Both the position numbers and the translations under genes were made by a program. 5,875 nucleotides of DNA from Candidatus Rokuibacteriota bacterium. GTDB taxonomy: Bacteria > Methylomirabilota > Methylomirabilia > Rokubacteriales > CSP1-6. Below the pieces are notes generated by a model. It did not search any database, had not been told where the DNA came from, and saw only the letters and a list, made by a program, of their open reading frames with translations. The stretch lies in assembly GCA_016206385.1 (NCBI GenBank), contig JACQRS010000031.1:1-5875 (forward strand), in the 5' to 3' direction. Every line of letters starts with the position of its first letter. Position 1 is the first letter of the stretch. Of this stretch, positions 5,506 through 5,875 are shown one piece after another.

Positions 5506-5875
5506 CTATCGCGAGACTGCTGGGTGGGTGGCCAACTCCCAACTTTCGCCCAGCGCCTCCCGTGCCAGGGCCAAACCTCGCTTTACGGGACGAAGGCCGG
5601 CCGCGATCGCCTCGGCATCCGCCTCCGTGACGTAATTCAACTCGTGAAGCCGGGCGTTTGTTAGCACCCAGCTCGCGTCGACCTCCTCGGGATCGATTCC
5701 CCGTACATCGGGCTGCGCAGTCTCACCATCGGGGCCGCTGGACACCGGAACGGCGGTGAGCGGTGGGCGGCGGGTGTGCCACTCGGTAGCCTGCTCGTAT
5801 GCGTGGCCGATGCGGAGCACCATCGCTTCCTCCCACGCCCGGCCGACGATCTGCAGGCCTACGGGAAGTCCGGCC
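5506..5875 (-). CDS. Amidase (amidase signature family), C-terminal part
   Basis: The frame enters from the right edge and ends at TAG 5506-5508, giving 122 visible residues. The first 39 or so, including AGLPVGLQIVGRAWEEA then MVLRIGHAYEQATEWHTRRP, are the classic C-terminal end of amidase signature enzymes (GatA, indoleacetamide hydrolase and relatives). The Ser-cisSer-Lys catalytic triad lies upstream, outside the window. After RRPPL, where these enzymes normally stop, the frame continues for about 80 residues: a Pro/Gly/Asp-rich linker and a helical-looking segment with LTNARLHELNYVTEADAEAI. I do not recognise this tail with confidence; it might be a fused small domain of the GatC/AtzG sort. 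The enzyme would hydrolyse an amide to an acid and ammonia in the cytoplasm, feeding the downstream carboxylate genes (inference). Confidence 0.85.
   Translation of the reverse strand, partial: AGLPVGLQIVGRAWEEAMVLRIGHAYEQATEWHTRRPPLTAVPVSSGPDGETAQPDVRGIDPEEVDASWVLTNARLHELNYVTEADAEAIAAGLRPVKRGLALAREALGESWELATHPAVSR

Noticed and set aside
1..5875. tRNA, rRNA, CRISPR array, phage attachment site
   Set aside because: No cloverleaf, rRNA-like sequence, regularly spaced repeats or att-like direct repeats were seen on either strand by eye.

Overview
The window is high-GC bacterial DNA. Every intact gene lies on the minus strand, so read in the direction of transcription (right to left) the order is: amidase C-terminus, a GntR/FCD regulator, a UGSC-type selenoprotein, its 350-aa partner, an MmgE/PrpD-family enzyme, an insertion-sequence scar, and an alpha/beta hydrolase that runs off the left edge. 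The GC-rich codon use and this mix of catabolic genes resemble metagenome-derived soil or groundwater bacteria such as Candidatus Rokubacteria/Methylomirabilota or deltaproteobacteria-like lineages. That placement is inference from memory, not a phylogenetic result.

The key observation is at 4046-4666. Two apparently separate short reading frames are one 206-codon gene interrupted by a single in-frame TGA (4379-4381). The sequence around the TGA aligns with the active site of the UGSC family of selenoproteins. A strong stem-loop starts 11 nt after the TGA and presents its loop 18 nt after it, as expected for a bacterial SECIS element. TGA therefore very probably encodes selenocysteine at residue 96. 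In this copy the usual U-G-S-C motif reads U-G-A-S, so the second redox residue of the motif is missing. The next gene (2950-4002) belongs to an uncharacterised family with invariant-looking Gly/Cys motifs that I recall as a frequent neighbour of UGSC proteins.

Region by region: 1-661, alpha/beta hydrolase; 687-792, a 106-bp MITE-like fold-back element with 21-bp near-perfect inverted repeats ending in CTAG; 793-1182, left end and N-terminal third of an IS1182-family transposase; 1183-1308, an antisense fragment of an unrelated hypothetical protein; 1328-2716, MmgE/PrpD; 2717-2949, non-coding; 2950-4002, UGSC partner; 4046-4666, selenoprotein; 4667-4742, intergenic with two hairpins; 4743-5429, GntR/FCD regulator; 5430-5505, short intergenic; 5506-5875, amidase C-terminus.

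Taken together, the minus-strand genes look like a catabolic locus for an unknown amide, ester or carboxylic acid. Amidase and hydrolase would release an acid, PrpD-like chemistry would dehydrate or decarboxylate it, a GntR/FCD regulator would sense a carboxylate effector, and the selenoprotein plus partner would carry out an unknown redox step. The functional chain is inference; the gene order and family assignments are read from the sequence.
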